NCBI GenBank assembly: GCA_036365455.1
Contig: JAWQUS010000032.1
Span: forward strand, 16,748,001 to 16,812,000
Length of the DNA stretch: 64,000 nt
Source of the DNA: Macrosoma leucophasiata
Taxonomy: Eukaryota > Arthropoda > Insecta > Lepidoptera > Hedylidae
Direction: 5' to 3'
Shown here: in pieces, positions 10,881 to 21,799 of the stretch
How the letters are laid out: the number at the start of each line of letters is the position of its first letter
How positions within the stretch are numbered: position 1 is the first letter of the stretch
Notes under the pieces: model-generated
Told to the model about the DNA's origin: nothing
Databases searched by the model: none
The model's input: the letters and a program-made list of their open reading frames with translations, nothing else
Program-made: the position numbers and the translations under genes

Positions 10881-12399
10881 CACCTTCATTAAGTATATAA
10901 AAATAAATCTTTCAAATATTTGTCTACGACCATGTCTGCCTTCGTATCTGTAGGCTGCAGTATTCCGCAGTAAATGACATTTATATAAATAATAAAGCAA
11001 CTTTCATGAAATAAAATCGAAAATTATTGTAGGTACTGTAATAAGTTAGTTCATGCGAACTAGGTGGCAGGATTTGATAATGTATATCGAGTTGTTTTGT
11101 GATTGTTTCGCCAGTAAGTACGTACCAGCTTAAAAAAATATGTTTTTTTTTCAATACAATACCACAATCAAATTAACCTCAAAATATTTTTTTTTTATTT
11201 ACGTAGGTTTTTACTGATTTAAAGACGTACTGATTTTTTTTGAAAATCAAAGATTGGCAATAAAAAATAATTAAGTATCTATACCTATATACCTACATAA
11301 AAACATAAGAAAAATATGGAAATAGGAGGTAGAAGGCTCTTACAGAAGGGCAATGATCTTATGATATTACGTACCTTTTAGAGTTTTTGTAAATGAACTA
11401 AACTTTCTTGTTCTTTTATTTACTTTCAGCACTTAATTATGGGTTTCTTCTTTTTTTACTCTTCTATGAGTTAAAATTTAAAGAATTTCTTAAATTAATA
11501 TAATATTTAATATTGAAAACAATCAAAGATTTGCACAAACGATTGCGAACTCTACCGTTCTGAGTTATGTTTTCACGTTTAAAACAGGTTTATCTGTGAT
11601 ACGTTATCTTGTCCTTATCACTGATTATGTACAGTCAGGGAAATCGCTGCTTATCCAATATCAAGCAGATGTAACCTTTATTACCACGTTATAAGGTACC
11701 CATGTGTCCAAGCGAGCTCCTTGGTAGTACTTTGCTTGGGATCTCTATTTATTAACACTGTGCTAGTTTTAATGATAAACTATATTATGATTTTCATTTG
11801 AAATGAAAATAAACTACGTATTTCTAACTACGTCACAGTAATCTAATCATTCTAATCGTACAAGTTTTCAAGAAAATGAACAACAAATATTATTTTTTTA
11901 TTTCTTACTTGAACGATATATTTTAATAAAGTTTTCGAAAAGTTACTTAAATTAAACGAATGCTTATGTAGATATAGTCTTGGAACTCTCTGCTTATTTA
12001 AAATGAATCAAACCTGGTTTTTATGATCAGCTATATAAACTATCGCAGCGACAATAAATATAACGTAGGCTTCGGGATGGCAACGAATCTGCATTTTGAT
12101 CTCAAGCTCTCTCTGAAGCGGATCTCTGATTGGGTAAGCCTAAAAAATCTGCTGTAATTTAGCTTTTCGAAGACAAAAGCTACCGCGTTAATGCTAAAAA
12201 TGGTAAAATGCAAAACAACCTACCGTTTGTAATCGAAATTTGGATCCCAGTATTAATGTGCTAGATAACAAGTAAAATTAGAATGTGATTTTTTTCATTT
12301 AAGCATATCCATTTTAGAACACACCCATACATGTCAGACTTATCACTGTCAAAAACGTCAACCTGTCAACCTTGTCAAATTTGTAGTCGGTCCAAAAAC
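10881..12399. other. No gene seen
   Basis: AT-rich intergenic sequence with only short traces of family A (near 10945 and 12065). Confidence 0.45.
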
Positions 12400-12628
12400 G
12401 AACTTCCAGATTATTCTCGAGTTTCTTCGAAAAATATAAAGTTTTTATGTGAATTCAGTAAATTGTGTGAGTAATTCATCTCGTGTAATAAAATTAAATG
12501 TGATTCAAATATTAAAAACATAGGTATGAGTCACAGTGAACACACTTTTTCTGATCGTTTCCATAGCTCTGGTAACCTATACGTGATTGTATGTTTAGTT
12601 TTGTTTTGGTGTTTTTCAGTCAATAATT
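12400..12628 (+). promoter_or_regulatory. Putative 5' UTR of HSPBP1 with a small intron
   Basis: A GTGAGT donor at 12467 and a TTTTTCAG acceptor ending at 12619 would remove a 153-base intron just upstream of the start codon at 12629. The promoter itself cannot be placed: no TATA box or initiator is obvious. Confidence 0.35.
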
Positions 12629-12742
12629 ATGTCTGACGATCGTGAGTCGAACCCTAATATTGCTGGTGCTCTGACGTATCCTGGTAGAAGCGAAGAAATG
12701 CGACCCGCCCCGGTACAACCTCGTCAGCCCAGGACCCTACAG
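12629..12742 (+). CDS. HSPBP1: HSPBP1 coding exon 1
   Basis: Residues 1-38, starting MSDDRESNPNIAGALTYPG. Low-complexity Pro/Gln-rich leader. Donor GTAAAT; phase 0. Confidence 0.85.
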
Positions 12743-15700
12743 GTAAATTAAAAAAAAATGTCATAAAGAACACGTATTTATATTCAGAATTACTTTTACA
12801 GACGCTATTTATAGTTAAAGCAAATGTTATTATATTATTTTACGATTAATGATACAAAAAACTTCGGATTAGTTGAGTGTTTTGGGAATATGCTATAGAT
12901 TTAGCTGTTCTGGTGTTTGTATTCTAGACGTATTAAATTGATTTTTGGGTCTAAATTTCCGATAATTGTAATAATCATTGATCAGTCACAGATTAATGAA
13001 GATGTATTATCAGTATTCAACATTGTACAACTTTTAGTAGGTGATTTTTGTGTTGTAACATTACTCATGCTTGTTGCACCTTGCTTACCTACGTATTGTC
13101 GCCATTGCATTTTGCGATCGATTGCGATTTCAAGGGTCGGCGCATGTGGGTCAATGTCCTTTTTAGTGGTCAGAAAATCTTCAATGTTATGACCTATATC
13201 ATGATGATAGATATATCTGGTAATGAAAGGAGACGTTCCAAAATATATGGAGCTTGGGCCCGTACCTTGTACACTATATTGAAAGAAGAAGCATAAAATA
13301 CTAAATCATTTTCAGCTATTCAATTTTTTTATTATAGGTACCTTCAATTATAATTATCATATATTTCAAGAACAAGAATGTCATAGTAGCATTATGGTGA
13401 TATATTATTGTAGTACAAAAATTACATAATATACATTTTGTGATGAAAGAGATTCTAATTATTTTTTGAATATTTTTCCACTATTCTACATTTTTTGCTG
13501 GGCCGAACAAAGCCCAGCGTGGAACTTGTTCAGCAGCAGTTACTACTCCTGAGGCCTAAGGTATTATGCCTCTGTGCCGGAAATTATAGGGCTGTTAATT
13601 CGTAATATCATAATTTAAAATCAAGTACTTAAATAGATACATATAATAAATATTTAAATACGTCTTATTATACCAATAGAATTTTTACTATGTTCCACTT
13701 TTTATAAGGAAATCTCGCTCTTTTCACTCAAATAGTTTCAAAATCTTAACTGAGCAAAAAAAAAGTGGCAACGCTGGTCTTTTACATTAATGATAATGAT
13801 AATGAAGCCATTTATTCCAAATTTTTTAAATACATAATTAATTACAAAAATTGTGTGATTGTTGGGATTAAATTTGGACCCCTCTTTGGGTGTAGGCCTC
13901 CTCCAGCTTGCTCCACCTGTCACGGTCTTTTACATTATACCATTTTTTTTGGTTTATTTTACATTTTATTTCATTATGATTTAGGTTGTTGTTAGTCATT
14001 TTATCACTTTTAATGGAAAAGTTTAATGAATATTAATCTCTCCAGACACGAGAAAAATATGACAATTGAAATTCAATTGTGTCTCGCCGCCGGTGGCCGT
14101 ACGATCCTTGAAGGATTAATGTTCTTTGCAGGGTCTACTGCGGTTTGCTATGGATGCCACCAAGGCAGAGGATGCCCCTGGAAATTCTGAACTAGGCCCC
14201 ATGGATGAAGAGGTATGGGGTAAACAATATTATTAGCTCATCTCAGTGGTCCAATAGTGGCAGACAATTGCTCTTACACTGAGGTTCTAGATTTGAATGT
14301 AGAAACTTTGCACTCGTCGATTGCCTGTTGAAATAGACTACTACTCTTGAGACGACCCGATTATGTACTAAACAGCTGCACAAATCACTGCCTGAGAATG
14401 TAAAGGCGGTCTTTTAGTAGGCAGCTTGTCTCAAGACGTACTGCTAAAAGGCTAAAGTGAAGAAAAGTGAAAACCGGCGTTAAAAGTCTTTCAGGGCTGG
14501 GAACCAGTAGGGTATGGTTTGTTGGTTTGTGTCTCATGTGATGACAATGGAATTTTAATATGATTAAAACTCTTGTCTGTAAATAAAACTTGTATAATCT
14601 ATATATAATAATATAAAAATCAATTGCTATTCGTTAGTCTCTCTAAAACTTGAGAACGGCTTTACCGATTTGGCTAATTTTGATTTTGAATTTTTTGAAG
14701 TCCAGGGAAGGTTTAAAAGTTAAGAAAATATGAAGAAATTGAAGGGAAGCTGTAAAAACCACAATTTCATTTTCACATACAAATAATCCGTATCTATCAA
14801 ACCTTTGTCACATTATTTCATTCTGAGGCAATACGAGGTTTGCCGGGTCAGCTAGTGTTGTATATAAATAATGTGTAATCTTTAATAGCACACGCCGATT
14901 GGCGTGTACAGGGATTATCTTACAATTGTCTGCTGGAGACACTTTCCATTTCCAACCTAAGATGAAAGAAAATCCATTTGCCTGCAGAGACGCAAGTTCC
15001 TTGAAGAAGCGCTGAAAAGTCTGACGGTGGATATAGCGCAGACGCTGCAGCGTGCCATCCGCGTGCTCACAGACTCCGAGAAGATCCAGGGCATAAAGAT
15101 GAATGATCCACTGCCGGAGGACGTCCAAACTTCCTTTAACAACCTCATGATCTTTATTGATGATATTGATATTGCTAATGGTTAGTATCAAAGACTTAAT
15201 AAGAAACTAGCGGTTCGGACCGACTTCGTACGGGGGCAATTTAGGTACTTACATAATATTGCGAATATAAATTGAGGTGTAAGCTAATATCTTTCAAGTT
15301 GGATCAAACTGCACATGGTTCGCAAAGTGTGATCAAAATCAGTTGAGTCTATCGCGGGTAAACATTGTGACGTGTGACTTTTATATTTTCTTATTTTAAA
15401 TACAAAAAATATTATATGTATTGAGAAGATAGTCAACCATAAAGTACGCTCGAATTTTAAATGCCACTGAGTGAATTTGCCTTCGTAGACTTTGAGCCAG
15501 TCTCTTAGTTCACCATTGCCATACAGACGAAAAAAAAATATCAGAAAACCCGAAGCAATGTTTAGATTATATTATAACTCTTGTCCGCAATGGGTTGATC
15601 TTGATGATCTTGATGTTAACGACGTTTAAAACACCATTGGGGCGTTTGCCTGTCTCCAATTCCAGATTTCTCCAAACTGGGTGGTTTCGCAATGTTCCCG

Positions 15701-18370
15701 GTCTGCTACGGCAGCGAGAACGAAGAAGTAAGGGAGCGTGCCAGTGGCGTACTGGCAGAATTGTGCCAGAACAATCACATGTGCCAGACGCGCGCTCTTG
15801 AATGTGGCCTACTGAACGTGTTGCTGCACTTTGCTGGCTTCGAAAGAGGCCGGGCGCTGGTGAAATGTGTCTACGCTATATCGTGTAAGTTGACTTTCAT
15901 TTGCTGTAATAGAGAATACTGCGATCTACATATTTACACAAAAACGGACGAACAGACGGACAGCCGGCCAGACAGACAGCCGGACAGACAGACAGACGCA
16001 CAGCTGGACAGACGGACACACGGTTAACCGGACAGACACACAACCCGACAGACGGACAGCCGGACAGACGGACAGCCGAAAGACGGACCGCCGGACAGCC
16101 GGACACACGGACAGAGGGACAACCGGACAAATGAGTCTTCGCAAGAAATCTCTATAGCCTAAAACCCAGAACCCGGGGATCCAACCCCCAGCGAGCTTGA
16201 ATGTGGCCTGCTGAATGTGTTGCTGCACTTTGCTGGCTTTAAAAGAGGCCGGGCGCTGGTCAAATGTGTCCACGCTATATCGTGTAAGTTTGCTTGTTGT
16301 TGGCCGGAAAATTCACAATTTTCAAAATTAAAATTTTTCTATTTTATATTATTTTTTTGCCTCTAAACTGGCATTTACTCTTAGCGACTTAGCGTAGGTA
16401 TGCCACGCGCCTTTGCCAAGGCAACATATTGCCACGTGCAGCGGGGAGCGGGGTGAGTGATGCAGCGGCAGCAATGCGCTTTTGAACTTTTTTGTGTTTA
16501 TTTATTTATTTTTTATCTAGATTTGTAAAAAGTCGTAGAACAAATGTTGTTGGGATTGATCGGAAGAGGCTACTTGGTGATGCGCTGATTTAAATTAATG
16601 TTGATAGATTACATGTTTTTAAGTCGTTTGATGTATAAAAGTCATTTTCTTAATTTTTTGAGATATGCCACTTCAATTCTAAAGGTGCCATTTGCTATTT
16701 AACCATACTATACCGGCTGCATTATAATGTACTGGTTTATGGGCAATAAGTTGGGTAACCTAAAAGATGGATGGACGATATTAAAACGATTGCAGGTTCT
16801 ACATGGACTAGAAACGCCAAGGTTAGAGATTCGTGGAAGGAGTCGGAGGAGGCCTTTGCTATTCCGGCAAACAGTCAATTCAACTTATGGTAAATTATTT
16901 TCAAACACGTTACGTTTCTTACTTTTTTTAGGATATGCCACTTTAATTCTAAAGGTGCGAAATAATAAAAAGGTAGGTGGCAAACAAGCATGCAGTTCAC
17001 ATTAACGTTAAGTGATGACTTGCGTAGGCTCGAATGTGCAATATTTCTTGCTATGTGCTGTAGCAAAAGTGTTTTTTTCACCCACAGGCGTAAGTCGTGA
17101 GTACCCGCCGGCATGTCGGGAGCTGATCGCTCAGGGCGCCTGCGAGACGCTGGTGACGCTCCTCAGGGCTCCCGAGACGGCCGTGCGCACCAAGGCCGCC
17201 TTCCTCATCCGACATCTGTGCTCGCAGTACCCACAGGCTAGAGGTGATCATCATATTTGCAGGAGAACAGATAGATAGGAAAATAAAATGCAAAAATGAT
17301 TCCGCAAGAATTATCCTCATCAACAGTTTTTAAGAGATGAGATCTTTGCCCAAGATCTGCGGTGTATCGCTCACCGATCGCGTTCGTAATGAAGATGTAT
17401 GGAAGAAGCTTTGTGCGAATGAGAGAATCAGTGTAAAAAAAAAAGGCATGCTCCGATGGTTCGAGCATATAGAAAGAATGTCGAATGAACGATTGACTGA
17501 ACAGATATACAATGCGAATGTGGATGGTTGCAGAGGACCAGGACTGACCTACCATGACCAAATAAGTCGAGTACTGTCTGATGGTGGGGTCAAAAGTCTT
17601 AGGAATCGGCATGATGAGGCACGGTGTGTCAAAACCGGGATATTTTTTTTATGTAATAAAAGTGGCAAACAAGCTTGCAGTTCACATTGATGTAAAGTTA
17701 TGACTGCAGCCTATAGACACAATGACCAGAGGTCGAAATGCAGATGCGCTGACACTCCTGAGGGATTAGGTGTTATGCCTCTGAGCCGGAAATTACAGGG
17801 CCGTACATTACCACCTGACCGGAACACGATAGTGCTGAAACTACCATTTAGCGGCAAGTATACTAGGTAATGCGGTGGTGCCTACGCCCGCGAGCTCCGT
17901 CACTGGAGCTCTACCACCAGCGTTCTACAATCTCTGCCTACCCCGTTAGGGACTTGGCGTGAAGATACATAACATAACAGTTTTTAACTTTATTTCTCGC
18001 CTGTAATCCCCGAACGGGTAAGCAGAGGTAAAAAGAGACATGCATTCAAGCATACGTGCTAACAACCACGGGGATTACGAGCGTGAAGTTACGTTTTTAT
18101 AACCCTTTACAATCAAAATAATTATTTTTCATTGAATTTGCAGAGCAATTCATAGCGCACAACATAGTGGACACAATGGCCGCCCAGATTAAATGCGGGC
18201 GGGACGAGTCTTCGGAACACATCCTCAGCGTGCTGCAATGTCTGTTGGACTTGGATGTCCAGGTCGTGGAGTACTGCAGGTAGGCTAGCCGGACAGATGG
18301 ACAGACGGTCAGAGGGACAGCAGGACAGAGGGACAGCCGGACAGGCGGACAGATGGACAGCCGGACAAAT

Positions 18371-18409
<39 letters not shown>

Positions 18410-20037
18410 CCCAGAACCCGGGGATCCAAGTATTGGTCTGTTCCCACTAGACTACTGAGACTGATCAAATTAGTTTTTATTTGTGCTAGAAATTACAGTG
18501 CCTTACAAATTGCATCGGAACACATCCTCAGCGTGCTGCAATGTCTGTTGGACTTGGATGTCCAGGTCGTGGAGTACTGCAGGTGGGTTTTTTTTAATGT
18601 TATGGATGTGGAAAACAAGTATGCAGTTCACATGGTGAGGGAATACTGCGATTTGTACCATTACACAAAAACAGCCAGACAGACTGACAGCCGGCCCCAG
18701 TCGGACAGCCGGACAGACGAATAGATGGACAGACGGATAGACAGACAGACGGACAGCCGGACAGACAAGACAGACAGATGGATAGACGGATAGCCGGACA
18801 GATGGACAGACGGTCAGAGGGACAGCCGGACACGCGGACAGATAGACAGCCGGACAAATTATTCTTCGCAAAAAATATCTGTAGCCTAAAGCCCAGGACC
18901 CGTGGATCCAACCCCTAGCAGAGACTAAGTAGTATTGGTCTGTTCCCACTAGACTACTGAGACTGATCAAATTAGTTTTTATTTGTGCTAGAAACTTCAG
19001 TGCCTTACAAATTGCATCGGAACACATCCTCAGCGTGCTGCAATGTCTGTTGGACTTGGATGTCCAGGTCGTGGAGTACTGCAGGTAGGATTTTTTTAAT
19101 GTTATGAACGTGGAAAACGAGTATGCAGTTAACATGGTGAGGGAATACTGTGATTTATATATTTACACAAAAACATCCGGACAGACTGATAGCCGGCCCC
19201 AGTCGGACAGCCGGACAGACGAATAGATGGAGAGACGGATAGACAGACAGACGGATAGACAGACAGATGGACAGCCGCAAAGACGGACAGACGGACAGAT
19301 CGACAGATGAATAGGCAGACAGACTGACAACCGGACAGACGGACAACCGGACAGACGGACAACCGGACAGACGGACAAATGGACAGACGGATAGACAGAC
19401 GGAGGGCAGGATAACAGACACACAGATGGACAGAGGGACAGCCAGATAGACTGACAGCCGGAAAGACGGACAAAAGAGTTTTCGCAAAAAATCTCTATAG
19501 CTTAAACCCGAGGATCGAACCTCAACGTAGTAGGCTGGGGTTCGATGGGGTAGGCTTGTTACCACTAGATTGGTGGTAATAAGCCAATACTACTTGGTTT
19601 TACTGGTGGTAGAGCTCCAGTGACGGAGCTCGCGGGCGTAGGCACCATCGCATTACGCAGGAGTAGTAACGCATCTGCATTTTGACCTTGGTCTTTGTGT
19701 AAGTGTTTATAGGCTGCAGTCATCACTTAACATCAATGTGATGCATGCTTGTTTGGCCAGTTCCATAACTTACAAAAAAAAAAGACTACTGGGGCTGTTT
19801 AACTTATTTTTTGCTCGTGCAAGATAGAAATTACAGTGCCGTACAAATTGCATTTCTGATTTCAGGAACCCCGCCCTCAACCTGCAGCAGATCATCGAGG
19901 ACCACCTGGAGCACCCGATATTCCAAACTGAATCCTTCTTGGAAGAGAGGGAATATTGCCAAGATATCCTTAGGAAGGTATTCGACAACTACTCGCCAGT
20001 AGAAATATTGCCACCTACCGATGGTGAAGATAGGTAG
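12629..20037 (+). CDS. HSPBP1: Hsp70-binding protein 1 / Fes1-type nucleotide-exchange factor, complete
   Basis: The seven exons (12629-12742, 14132-14212, 14988-15180, 15666-15884, 17088-17243, 18144-18279, 19866-20037) join in frame across GT-AG introns to give 356 residues, close to the usual family length. The Fes1/HspBP1 N-terminal region starts RRKFLEEALKSLTVD (residue 66 on). Armadillo-type helices follow, with KLGGFAMFPVCYGSENEEVR and KTKAAFLIRHL-like segments, and the protein ends DGEDR. The family acts in the cytosol, embracing the Hsp70 nucleotide-binding domain and promoting ADP release. No signal peptide or membrane segment is present. Introns 4 and 6 hold partial copies of exons 4 and 6 next to GGACAG minisatellites. 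The coding exons themselves look intact. Gene identity rests on recognised family sequence; exon boundaries are inferred from phase. Confidence 0.93.
12743..14131 (+). other. HSPBP1 intron 1 content
   Basis: Holds a small minus-orientation family A fragment (13527-13592) and no other recognised element. Confidence 0.5.
14132..14212 (+). CDS. HSPBP1: HSPBP1 coding exon 2
   Basis: Residues 39-65 (GLLRFAMDATKAEDAPG and onward). The GLLRFAM start matches the N-terminal helix of the family. Donor GTATGG; phase 0. Confidence 0.9.
14594..14857 (+). mobile_element. Helitron-like non-autonomous element in intron 2
   Basis: AAAATCAATTGCTATTCGTTAG at the 5' side, ACGGCTTTACCGATTTGGCT inside, and GGTCAGCTAGTG at the end (CTAGT terminus). 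Reverse-complement relative at 52164-52428. Confidence 0.55.
14988..15180 (+). CDS. HSPBP1: HSPBP1 coding exon 3
   Basis: Residues 66-129 plus one base. RRKFLEEALKSLTVDIAQTL is the diagnostic Fes1/HspBP1 segment. Donor GTTAGT; phase 1. Confidence 0.93.
15666..15884 (+). CDS. HSPBP1: HSPBP1 coding exon 4
   Basis: Residues 130-202: armadillo helices from DFSKLGGFAMFPVCYG through RGRALVKCVYAIS. Donor GTAAGT. Its last 88 bases are duplicated at 16196-16283. Confidence 0.93.
15950..16135. repeat. GGACAG minisatellite in intron 4
   Basis: Tandem degenerate units of GGACAGACGGACAGCC. Followed by a constant block TCTTCGCAAGAAATCTCTAT that also follows the minisatellites of intron 6. Confidence 0.9.
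16196..16283 (+). pseudogene. Partial duplicate of HSPBP1 exon 4
   Basis: Copy of the last 88 bases of exon 4, including the GTAAGT donor, with a few substitutions (the encoded segment has Lys for Glu and His for Tyr). A CCCCCAG acceptor-like site precedes it. Spliced from that site the frame would not match exon 3 or exon 4, so it is probably not used. Confidence 0.85.
16975..17025 (-). repeat. Repeat family A, tail fragment
   Basis: AGGTGGCAAACAAGCATGCA followed by CACATTAACGTTAAGTGATG, the 3' end of family A in minus orientation. Confidence 0.6.
17088..17243 (+). CDS. HSPBP1: HSPBP1 coding exon 5
   Basis: Residues 203-254: CVSREYPPACRELIAQGACE, then a helical pair ending FLIRHLCSQYPQAR. 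Acceptor CACAG at 17087; donor GTGATC; phase 1. Confidence 0.93.
17330..17645 (+). mobile_element. RTE-type LINE ORF fragment
   Basis: The frame at 17337-17645 reads GVSLTDRVRNEDVW, GMLRWFEHIERMSNERLTEQ and similar. These resemble the C-terminal part of RTE-like reverse-transcriptase proteins often annotated as craniofacial development protein 2-like. It ends in the flank of a family A copy. Confidence 0.7.
17650..17923 (-). repeat. Repeat family A, near full length
   Basis: Minus orientation, from the T-run/ATGTAATAAAAGTGGC tail to GGAGCTCTACCACCAG. Lies in HSPBP1 intron 5. Confidence 0.85.
17930..18085. repeat. tRNA-derived SINE 3' fragments
   Basis: Short pieces CTCTGCCTACCCCGTTAGGG, GCCTGTAATCCCCGAACGGG and GGGGATTACGAGCGTGAAGT, all from the 3' block of the SINE at 8846. 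Confidence 0.5.
18144..18279 (+). CDS. HSPBP1: HSPBP1 coding exon 6
   Basis: Residues 255-299: EQFIAHNIVDTMAAQIKCGR, then SSEHILSVLQCLLDLDVQVV. Acceptor TTTGCAG at 18143; donor GTAGGC; leaves two bases (AG). Its last 71 bases recur twice downstream. Confidence 0.92.
18283..18410. repeat. GGACAG minisatellite plus (AT)n
   Basis: Degenerate GGACAGACGGTCAGAG units directly after exon 6, then an (AT)n run at about 18371-18406. Confidence 0.85.
18499..18582 (+). pseudogene. Exon 6 duplicate 2: possible in-frame cryptic exon
   Basis: 18515-18582 is an exact copy of the end of exon 6. A GAAATTACAG acceptor-like site precedes 18499 and GTGGGT follows 18582. Used as an exon it is 84 bases, has no stop, and starts and ends in the phase left by exon 6. 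Inclusion would add 28 residues in frame. No expression evidence is available here. Confidence 0.6.
18660..18860. repeat. GGACAG minisatellite, second array of intron 6
   Basis: Degenerate 8-16 base units (GGACAGACGGACAGCC). Bracketed by GAGGGAATACTGCGATTTGT on the left and CAAATTATTCTTCGCAAAAA on the right, as in the third array. Confidence 0.9.
19001..19084 (+). pseudogene. Exon 6 duplicate 3: possible in-frame cryptic exon
   Basis: Second downstream copy. 19017-19084 equals the exon 6 end, preceded by GAAACTTCAG at 18991-19000 and followed by GTAGGA. Again 84 bases, open, and phase-symmetric. Confidence 0.6.
19170..19480. repeat. GGACAG minisatellite, third array of intron 6
   Basis: The longest array, about 310 bases of GGACAGACGGACAACC-type units. 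Confidence 0.9.
19602..19780 (+). repeat. Repeat family A, internally deleted
   Basis: Head TTTACTGGTGGTAGAGCTCC joined to the tail half after CGCATTACG, ending in TGTTTGGCCAG and an A-run. Confidence 0.8.
19866..20037 (+). CDS. HSPBP1: HSPBP1 coding exon 7 with stop
   Basis: Residues 300-356: RNPALNLQQIIEDHLEHPIF, EEREYCQDILRKVFDNYSPV, ending DGEDR and TAG at 20035-20037. Acceptor TTTCAG at 19865. Confidence 0.92.
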
Positions 20038-20179
20038 ATTGCAAATATAGGAAGCATTTATTTATTATGCACACATTAGGCGTAAGATTTGTTGACGCGC
20101 GTTTGAATATGTATGACAGTGATGGCGAATCAATAGCATAACGCCCCAGGTTCACAGAGAGTCGTGTCTGTCGGATCTG

Positions 20180-20290
20180 ATCAGAATCAGAAATTCATTT
20201 ATTCATTCACAGGCATCTCTTATGACACGTCAAAAACAAACAAAATATAATAAAGTGAATAACAATTGATGTACATGTCAAACAAGCTAA
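20180..20290 (-). repeat. LINE 3'-end fragment
   Basis: Minus-orientation 3' end: read on the minus strand it gives GTGTCATAAGAGATGCC, then AATGAATAAATGAATTTCTG. Same sequence at 62726-63060. An AATAAA (20249-20254, plus) here could also serve HSPBP1. Confidence 0.5.
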
Positions 20291-20296
20291 TATATA

Positions 20297-20806
20297 CTGG
20301 ATGACTTTTTTTACCGTCTTGAAAAAAATAGGGCGTGATAAGCAAATGAAATAAAAGCCTATGGCATAGTTATTTATATTATTTTTTTATATTTTCTAAC
20401 TTCATCTGAAATTAAAATTTCATTAAACATTTCTATTCATTATTCTATTTTTAATTTTAGAACACTGAATTTCAACAAACAAACGCCGGCAACTTGACAC
20501 GATCCTGTTTTTGCAAGTTTTGTAGGTAAAGAAATCTATTAAGGTTAAGTTTTTTACTTTTGGTCGTGCGTTTATTAGGGTGACTATGTTCAAGATTTTG
20601 GGATATTTTTTCCTACACATTTGTTTGTTGAAATTCAGTGTTCTAAAATTAAAAATAGAATAATGAATAGAAATGTTAAATGAAATTTTAATTTCAGATG
20701 AAGTTAGAAAATATAAAAAAATAATATAAATAACTATGCCATAGGCTTTTATTTCATTTGCTTATCACGCCCTATTTTTTTCAAGACGGTAAAAAAAGTC
20801 ACCCAG
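20297..20806. mobile_element. Foldback element with about 180-bp inverted arms
   Basis: Ends CTGGATGACTTTTTTTACCG and CGGTAAAAAAAGTCACCCAG are inverted copies. The homology runs inward for about 180 bases each side (to TTGAAATTCAGTGTTCTAAA). TATA-rich flanks on both sides could be target duplications. Confidence 0.85.
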
Positions 20807-21263
20807 TATATATATATACAACATGTAACGGAAATAATGCGCACCCTCTAACACCCCGAGTAGAAAATAGAATTATAATCATAATACATGAACTGAAATT
20901 ACATTTAATTTTGGGACAAAATAATATATTAAAAATGCCTGTAATCGAATCGGTTATCGATTCTGAACAACCGCCCATAATAGAATTTGTCTCATATGTC
21001 CCTCCGCAACGCCCTAAGCCGAGGCACGGGCCCGCATGGGTCACCCTTAGGCAGTTGCGCTAACTTTTATGCTAGGCTGGAGCGCCTTCTGCGCTCGCCG
21101 ATTGCCCGGTGAAGTAGACTAGTGAAGTCTCGAGACAGGCCGCCTACATAAAACCCGAACAAAAAAAAAATCTGAACAAACTTGTTTCGGGTTGTAAATT
21201 TAAACCTGTTACACGTTGTATATTATTGATAGTCAAGAATATCACTAAGATAAAACTAAATAT

Positions 21264-21440
21264 AATGTACGGCCCTGTAATTTCCGGCACAGAGGCATAA
21301 CACCTTAGGCCTCAGGGGTGGTAACGCATCTGCATTTTGGCCTTGGTCTTCATGTGGGTGTCTATAGGGTGCAGTCATCACTTAACATCAATGTGAACTG
21401 CATGCTTGTTTGCCACTTCCATTACATAAAAAAAAAAAAA
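21264..21440 (+). repeat. Repeat family A, 3' half with A tail
   Basis: TGTACGGCCCTGTAATTTCC through TTTGCCACTTCCATTACAT and an A-run of about 14. Confidence 0.85.
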
Positions 21441-21449
21441 AATTTTTTT

Positions 21450-21720
21450 GTCGGATCCGAGCATCGTTTTTAAGATCGTTTGTCGGATCTTAAAACATAC
21501 AAAGGTATTCAACAACTACTCGCCGGTAGAAATATTGCCGCCTACCAGTATAGCATCACCTCATTCACACGGAGTCGTCGGTCGATTTTTGTCGGATCCG
21601 ACAAACGGGTCTTAAAACCGGATCCTCGTGTGAACTCTAGAATTGAAATACTATTGCCACTGACCGGATACGACAGATCCGACAGAGTCAGACACGACTC
21701 CGTGTAATAAGAATCAATAC
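21450..21720. mobile_element. TGTCGGATC-rich element carrying an HSPBP1 exon 7 fragment
   Basis: Repeated TGTCGGATCCGA / TCGGATCCGACA motifs surround 21501-21548, a diverged copy of 19976-20022 (KVFDNYSPVEILPPT region). CACGGAGTCG and CGACTCCGTG lie toward the ends. Boundaries uncertain. Confidence 0.5.
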
Positions 21721-21799
21721 TATAATAGAACAGTCCAAGAGGGATTTTTTGTTACTCGAGCAAGTCTAATTAAAAGTATTTTTTTTTATTTTTTATGTT

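Noticed and set aside
15897..16273. Two minus-strand frames rich in Cys and Pro
   Set aside because: Same cause as above: minisatellite translation plus antisense of the exon 4 copy.
18503..19565. Long Cys/Pro/Ser/Val-rich minus-strand frames (up to 210 codons)
   Set aside because: They arise from translating the GGACAG minisatellites in frames without stops. No start context, splice logic or family.
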